This document shows positions 62,904-64,000 of a stretch of DNA of 64,000 bases, in pieces (positions within the stretch are counted from its first letter, which is position 1; every line of letters starts with the position of its first letter). Both the position numbers and the translations under genes were made by a program. Under the pieces are notes generated by a model that was not told the origin of the DNA, made no database searches, and was given only the letters and a program-made list of their open reading frames with translations. The DNA is from Lepidodermella squamata (Eukaryota; Gastrotricha), in the NCBI GenBank assembly GCA_047495785.1, contig JBLDXI010000007.1:3224001-3288000 (forward strand). Reading direction: 5' to 3'.

Positions 62904-64000
62904 TTATCTGAATTTGCCGCAAGAAGCGTAACAAGTCGAGCCATATTTGTCATAGCAAGTGCAGGTGTCAATGGCCGAAACGTAAAACTCCCGCCACTTC
63001 TCCGGCCCACCGCTAATAGGCTGTATGCCACATCCAAGCACGAAATTACCCGGCGAACACTTGACCTGCCACGTGCCCTTGCCGAAAGACTTCTGCACCT
63101 CGTAATTGTAGATATTCGCAGCACACGTCGCGTAACCAGTGCCGCCGTAAGTGTCTCGAAATTGGCAAGCGCTGCCGTCATCAGCCGGATACATCTGCCG
63201 CCATCCGTCGAACTTCGCTCCGTTCGGGAATAAATGGCAGCCGAGGACTTTAGACCCGCTGGGGCACCTGACTGAAAAGTATGACGCGCCTTGCGAGCCG
63301 ATGATTCGCTTACCAGTCGCAGCGTTCGAGCACCAAAGGGCACACTGCATGCCGTGACGATCGTTGCATTCGCAAGTTGCGTCATTCATAGGAATCGTCC
63401 TGCGGTTTGGATCGTTTGAAACGCCGTAGGACATATTCTTCGGTCCACAGAAGAGCAGAGAATAGCCAGGGCGGCAGGAAATAGTCGTAGTAGATTTTAT
63501 TGCTGATATCACTGAACTCATTCGAACTGGCAAGTTGTCAGCCATTGGGTCCTTACATACCGGATTGTATCTGCAATAGTTGAGGTAATAGTCCTCTAAA
63601 TTAGCTCTCTTCTGCGCTAGTTCAGCCGAATTCTCGTCTGGAAGATAGCTGGTCGTAAACAACTCTGACAACTCCCGAAGCACGTATGTTATTGGCATGG
63701 GTGAAACCTCCGACATAGCGGCCCACGTCTCCCATCGGCCGTCAGTCGAGGGCCTGCTGCCCAGGTAGTACTCTGAGTGGGAGGATCGTTTGCTATCAAA
63801 AGTTTGCGCGGCCTGTTTTTCCGTCGCAGTTGCAGTGGAGAGGCTGCCAGTGACGCCGAGAAACGACGACTCCGCCCCTACCTTCACATTGAAACTTTCC
63901 ATCTCCATGATCGCCCAAGCCATGTCGTCGATTTCACTTCGAACTACAGCCTTCGCGCCCATAGTCATGGAGGTTAGATAGTGAGTACCGAAAGTTCGAA
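62904..64000 (-). CDS. MACPF (perforin-like) protein with Cys-rich C-terminal domain, 5' part beyond window
   Basis: The frame is open to the right edge, so the N-terminus is missing; about 365 residues are visible. At the very edge it reads RTFGTHYLTS, the MACPF signature (Y/F-G-T-H-Y), followed by the strand-helix second half of a MACPF fold. From about residue 160 there is a C-terminal domain with repeated Cys-rich units (SCRPGYSLLFCG, VRCPSGSKVLGCHLFPN, VKCSPGNFVLGCGIQP, each followed by WR-FY and CxCxDxxGxxC-type segments). This resembles the three-fold Cys-rich membrane-binding modules attached to some MACPF proteins. MACPF proteins oligomerise and insert into membranes; roles range from defence to development, and which applies is unknown. 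Stop at 62904. Confidence 0.8.
   Translation of the reverse strand, partial: RTFGTHYLTSMTMGAKAVVRSEIDDMAWAIMEMESFNVKVGAESSFLGVTGSLSTATATEKQAAQTFDSKRSSHSEYYLGSRPSTDGRWETWAAMSEVSPMPITYVLRELSELFTTSYLPDENSAELAQKRANLEDYYLNYCRYNPVCKDPMADNLPVRMSSVISAIKSTTTISCRPGYSLLFCGPKNMSYGVSNDPNRRTIPMNDATCECNDRHGMQCALWCSNAATGKRIIGSQGASYFSVRCPSGSKVLGCHLFPNGAKFDGWRQMYPADDGSACQFRDTYGGTGYATCAANIYNYEVQKSFGKGTWQVKCSPGNFVLGCGIQPISGGPEKWREFYVSAIDTCTCYDKYGSTCYASCGKFR

Noticed and set aside
1-64000. tRNA, rRNA, spliced-leader or CRISPR features
   Set aside because: I looked for T-loop-like GTTCGA words with paired arms, the known appendicularian leader sequence and regular spaced repeats, and found none.

Overview
The window is nuclear DNA from an animal with a compact genome. 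About 27 protein genes lie within 64 kb. Most introns can be placed by eye, carry GT...AG ends and cluster near 47-65 nt. Signal-peptide exons, Cys-loop channels, class A and class C GPCRs, a two-pore K+ channel and SLC6 transporters rule out a prokaryote, plant or fungus. Intron size, gene density, a GT6 (ABO-type) glycosyltransferase and an AIG1/GIMAP-type GTPase fit an appendicularian tunicate (Oikopleura-like) best. A tardigrade or another compact invertebrate cannot be excluded, and the gustatory-receptor-like gene is unexpected for a chordate.

Layout. 0-9.5 kb (all minus): a fucosyltransferase-like gene cut by the left edge; a highly charged secreted protein; three small secreted paralogues sharing an RDWxWVNP motif, two of them made by a 2.1-kb-period tandem duplication; a small basic secreted peptide; and a GT6 glycosyltransferase. 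9.8-12 kb: a secreted serine-protease homologue with two degenerate protease domains around a sushi domain. 12.2-14.8 kb: an intronless GABA-B-type class C receptor. 15.6-20 kb: two Cys-loop channel genes with a small secreted peptide gene between them on the other strand. 20.3-27.5 kb: two related rhodopsin-type receptors. 27.9-37.7 kb: two tandem monoamine-transporter-like SLC6 genes. The second has two possible first exons and carries, inside an intron on the opposite strand, a small precursor that could yield an amidated disulphide-ring peptide. 38.1-40.2 kb: a NEK-like kinase fused to an AIG1-type GTPase. 40.6-43.9 kb: a Cys-loop channel preceded by two homologous lectin-like repeats and mucin-like linkers. 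44.2-57.1 kb: a VWA-like secreted protein, two near-identical class C receptors, debris of their duplication, a non-LTR retrotransposon and a K2P channel. 57.2-58.6 kb: a gustatory-receptor-like 7TM protein. 59.4-61.8 kb: a fourth class C receptor. 62.9 kb to the end: a MACPF protein cut by the right edge.

Together the window is rich in membrane signalling genes (four class C receptors, two class A receptors, three Cys-loop channels, one K2P channel, two transporters) interleaved with fast-evolving secreted proteins. The tandem copies, truncated relics, an apparent gene-conversion tract and three mobile insertions show an actively rearranging locus. The strongest candidates for undescribed biology are the kinase-GTPase fusion, the lectin-like/mucin/ion-channel fusion and the nested cyclic-peptide precursor. 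All exon boundaries were placed by hand from splice consensus and reading frame; none has transcript support here.
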